This document shows, in pieces, positions 61,583 to 64,000 of a DNA stretch of 64,000 bases (position 1 is its first letter; every line of letters begins with the position of its first letter). Both the position numbers and the translations under genes were made by a program. The notes below the pieces were generated by a model that made no database searches, had not been told where the DNA came from, and saw only the letters and a list, made by a program, of their open reading frames with translations. Source of the DNA: Epiperipatus broadwayi (lineage: Eukaryota > Onychophora > Udeonychophora > Euonychophora > Peripatidae); the NCBI GenBank assembly GCA_028023455.1, contig JAQFVV010012477.1, positions 4,944,751 to 5,008,750 of the forward strand. The letters run 5' to 3'.

Positions 61583-61645
61583 TTATGATCTGGCTCAATT
61601 GATGAGTGTTGTTCCTGCATGAAATACTTATACTGGGGATGATAT
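61583..61645 (+). ncRNA. Hammerhead with C3 mutation, family C2
   Basis: Core TTGATGA at 61599-61605 (C3 to T), GAAA at 61621-61624, stem III ATA/TAT, triplet ATA. Distal stem I ATGATC with GATGAT. C3 pairs with G8 in active hammerheads; C3 to U would give a U·G wobble, probably much weaker. Confidence 0.6.
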
Positions 61646-62301
61646 ATCTTTTTTGCATGCATGTGGTCATGTATATTAATTGCTTAAGATAGAATGGAGA
61701 ATCAATAGACTACAAAATCCTGAGTTTTAATCCCTCTATTTATATATATATATAGAAAGAATTTAGTATAAACAAATTATATACATATATATATATAATA
61801 CAAAACAGTGCACCTACATGTTTAACAGACTAATTATCCTATAAAATATCAATAAACAAGATTATTTTGGTGTAGTCCATCAGATTCATGTAATAATTAT
61901 TAAAATGAAGCAAAAAAAGTTAATGAAAAACAAAACGTTCAGAGCAGTTGAGCATACTTTAGAATTTTCGTCATTAAATTACAATGTTTTTTCATTTTAG
62001 TAGTGGATTTTTAGAAGTTTGGGAATTGCTCCGAATGCAAGTGCATTTGGCTATTAATATTTTTAAAAATTGTTATTCTAATTAATACAGTGATTTATTG
62101 TGTTTTATAATGGAATTGTTATGCATATAAAAGTAGCCAGTTACAATAACTTGTATTACCCAAACAAAATTTCATAAATGATTCTGAACTTATTACAATA
62201 AATAAATTAGTTAGTAAATATGTTTACAAATAAAAGTTTAAAAAAACTAAAAACCTATAGATTAATAAGTCTATCCATAGTAAATTGTACATCTTAACAG
62301 T

Positions 62302-62397
62302 TTTTCCCATGTGTCATAGCATTGGCCGGGATGCGCGCAACCCGGGAAACTGCTTATAAGGCAGTCACACTGACCTCTCAACCACCATTGCAAGACA
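62302..62397 (-). mobile_element. tRNA-derived SINE, anticodon-like TAT
   Basis: Minus strand: CAATGGTGGTTGAGAGGTC head, anticodon-like arm CTGC, loop CTTATAA, GCAG (TAT in the anticodon position), B-box region GGGTTGCGCGCATCC, tail ATGCTATGACACATGGG. Most G+C-rich and best preserved of the three copies. The GCGCGC stretch is unusual in this window. Confidence 0.72.
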
Positions 62398-62444
62398 TCT
62401 TAACAGTTTAGTCTTAGAATCCATACAATTTACAAATACTGCCT

Positions 62445-62845
62445 AATAGGATAGTGGTGGCTATGGTTATTTAAGAGCCAAAGACACCAAAATGTATGGG
62501 TGCTGAATTGAGTTCAGACATATGACTATATAAGCTATTGAGCTTAGATTGAAGATATTAACAATGTTTTCAATTTCATTCTCATAGTTTTGTAGTAAAG
62601 TAGAGTTAAAAGGTGGCTGCTGGAGGGTTGCATTAGATCCTAAGATCTAGGTGCAATGCTCTCAGATCCAAGGCTCCTCACTGATGATGGCCACAAGCCA
62701 GAAACTAGTCTGGGGATGTTGGATGAGTAGGCACTAGATAGGGATTTTATGCACAAGCCTTCTGGCATCCATTGATTACTCTGTTTGGCACAGGGTGGCA
62801 CTACTGTATGGAGAGTTTTGCCTTTGTTTAAATACAAAAGAGCCA
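62445..62845 (+). repeat. Family A hammerhead repeat, best-preserved unit
   Basis: Plus-oriented unit from ATAGTGGTGGCTATGG (about 62450) to GAGAGTTTTGCC near 62822. It shares the unusual TCTGTTTGGCACAGGGTGGCAC variant with the palindromic copy at 45784-46090, so these two belong to one subfamily. The minus ORF at 62640-62846 is the repeat read in antisense. Confidence 0.88.
62661..62727 (+). ncRNA. Hammerhead ribozyme, best candidate, family A
   Basis: Every required element is present. Core CTGATGA 62681-62687; stem II TGGC (62688-62691) fully paired with GCCA (62697-62700) over loop CACAA; GAAA 62701-62704; stem III is self-complementary ACTAGT 62704-62709; cleavage triplet GTC 62708-62710, so cutting is predicted between 62710 and 62711. 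Stem I: TCCTCA (62675-62680) with TGGGGA (62711-62716), internal loop GGC/TG, ATCCAA (62666-62671) with TTGGAT (62719-62724), then CTC (62661-62663) with GAG (62725-62727) across a 2-nt bulge. The internal loop I and loop II are placed for the usual tertiary contact. With such a short stem III, it may act mainly as a dimer. Confidence 0.86.
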
Positions 62846-62929
62846 TAGCTCCAGATATTTCAGGTTATTAATAATAAAAAGTTCTTTATTATAACATTTA
62901 AATAATATTAGCCATGATATCCAAAATAT

Positions 62930-63245
62930 TACCAACACATTAATAACTTTTATTAGACCTTCATTAGACTAGAGATTATTCATTCAATGAATAATATTTC
63001 TATCTCTATATATTGAACAATGATAATGATATGTGAAAGAAATTGTAATCTCAGCCAACTGATGAGTGTTGGTTTAGCATGAAATGTGCATCTTAAGAAT
63101 CATGAATAGTTTTCCCATGTGCTTGGTCATATGTTTATGATTATAACCCTCCAAAAGGTGTTTAAAAAGATAGAAAACAATACCTATCTTATGCTAAAGT
63201 GATGTAGTGAAAATTACTCTACAAAAATATTATTCATTAAATATT
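62930..63245 (+). repeat. Family C1 hammerhead repeat
   Basis: Plus-oriented copy, only about 90 bp after the family A copy. Starts near the ATTAGACTAGAGATTATTCATT block and ends AAATATTATTCATTAA at about 63225-63241. Confidence 0.82.
63044..63104 (+). ncRNA. Hammerhead with intact core, weak stem I, family C1
   Basis: CTGATGA at 63059-63065; stem II GTGTTG (63066-63071) with TAGCAT (63075-63080), all six pairs possible with three G·U; GAAA 63081-63084; stem III ATG/CAT over loop TG; cleavage base C at 63092. The first two pairs of stem I (AA with TT) hold, but the next two are C·A and the distal stem is poor. Core intact, activity uncertain. Confidence 0.68.
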
Positions 63246-64000
63246 ACCAGCATATGAGAAAAAAAGCAATATTAAAATTATTATAAAAGTTTCAACATTG
63301 CTAATAATGCTAAAACAATAAATTATAAAAATATGCTTGTATACTATTGTTACTTTGTAAAACTGGATGCAAACGAGTTTTTTCAAAATTCTCATCTTTC
63401 CTTAATTATTTTAAAATAGATTTAAAATAGTTATAAATAAAATAATTTTTATCTTTATTAAGAATATTATTTTTATTAAAATTACAAGAAAGAAACTGAG
63501 AAACTAATTTGCTGTTATTTTCAAATATTTTTACAAGTGACAAATGTAGAAAGGTGAAATAAATGCGAATTCAACCAGAATAAAACTCATTAAGATTAGA
63601 TGTAAATTTAAAATTGTTTTTAAATTAAATTTGTGAACATAAATCATAAAGTATCTGAATTGATATAAATAAAAGTTCACATCAATCAAAAACTGATTAA
63701 TTAATGTGCTTATCTGTATTTAGTTATAAACACACAGATGATATAATTAAAGTACTTAGCAGATTAAATTAGATAACATCATGTTTGCCAAACACTACTA
63801 TTAGTAGTTTATTTAATACAGATGGAACTACTGACTATAATTAGTATTTATTTTCCAGTTCAGACCTTCAGCTATTCAATTTATTTAAATAAATTATTAA
63901 ATCAAAACTGCAAATTAGTTGAAGCCACTCATTAATAGGACAGCTAATTGATATAGCAAATAGAATTGAAAGTGCTACAATAATTTATCTCTAAAATTAT
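63246..64000. other. A+T-rich sequence without recognised genes
   Basis: No supportable feature up to the window end. Confidence 0.5.

Larger units (their letters stand above)
61145..61760. repeat. Family C2 hammerhead repeat, inverted dimer
   Basis: Left arm (minus) about 61165-61480 and right arm (plus) about 61483-61745, mirror images around 61480 (TTGGAAGAGTGAGAAGAT against ATCTTCTCACTCTTCCAA at 61383). Each arm contains one mutated hammerhead. Confidence 0.85.

Overview
This is non-coding, repeat-dominated DNA from an animal nuclear genome, very A+T-rich (about three quarters A+T by eye). I see no intact host protein-coding gene, no rRNA and no canonical tRNA gene. The retroelement clades (RTE-type and L1/Tx1-type LINEs, a Penelope-like element, a mariner relic, tRNA-derived SINEs), the long (GAA)n, (ATT)n and (AT)n tracts and the many foldback repeats fit an invertebrate. 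I cannot name the species.

The main result is that three dispersed, non-autonomous repeat families (called A, B and C here) each carry a sequence that folds as a type I hammerhead ribozyme. Each has the CUGANGA and GAAA core strands, a GUC, AUC or AUA cleavage triplet, a two-part stem I with an internal loop, and a very short stem III. The stem III strand is a self-complementary 6-mer in A and B. Family A lies in tandem with a period near 451 bp (1-621; also 56665-57255). Family C is found mostly as inverted dimers. The best-preserved ribozyme is at 62661-62727. This is the architecture of retrozymes and of hammerheads in Penelope-like elements. A broken Penelope-like reverse transcriptase/GIY-YIG fragment also lies in the window (37200-38666), though nothing links it directly to these repeats. 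One family-A inverted dimer (45784-46090) restarts exactly at the base that follows the predicted ribozyme cleavage site.

Layout: 1-621 family-A tandem copies; 3336-4972 RTE LINE with a nested small insertion; 9574-10038 long (AAT)n/(GAA)n; 12980-15065 family-C copies, a TA-flanked MITE and a family-D copy; 15540-15875 family A; 17236-17815 foldback tRNA-SINE; 19140-19330 family B; 20040-20960 nested tandem repeats; 21810-22175 family-A inverted dimer; 23935-24900 family-C inverted dimer; 25257-27120 L1-like LINE (minus); 29575-33083 family D and tRNA-SINEs; 34140-36125 family B; 37200-38666 Penelope-like inverted pair; 40031-41900 family A, SINE and tandem repeats; 44727-46090 MITE and family-A palindrome; 46925-47650 mariner relic; 48694-51376 nearly full-length dead RTE; 51690-53710 family C; 53850-55020 L1-like LINE; 56665-57255 family A; 59300-60170 unexplained ORF and foldbacks; 61145-63245 families C, A and C1 and a SINE.

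The visible protein fragments belong to transposable elements and are broken, so they give no host pathway. The only functional units that still look intact are RNA-level: the hammerhead cores and the tRNA-like Pol III boxes of the SINEs. Everything was read by eye; pairings were checked base by base, but no folding or database search was run.
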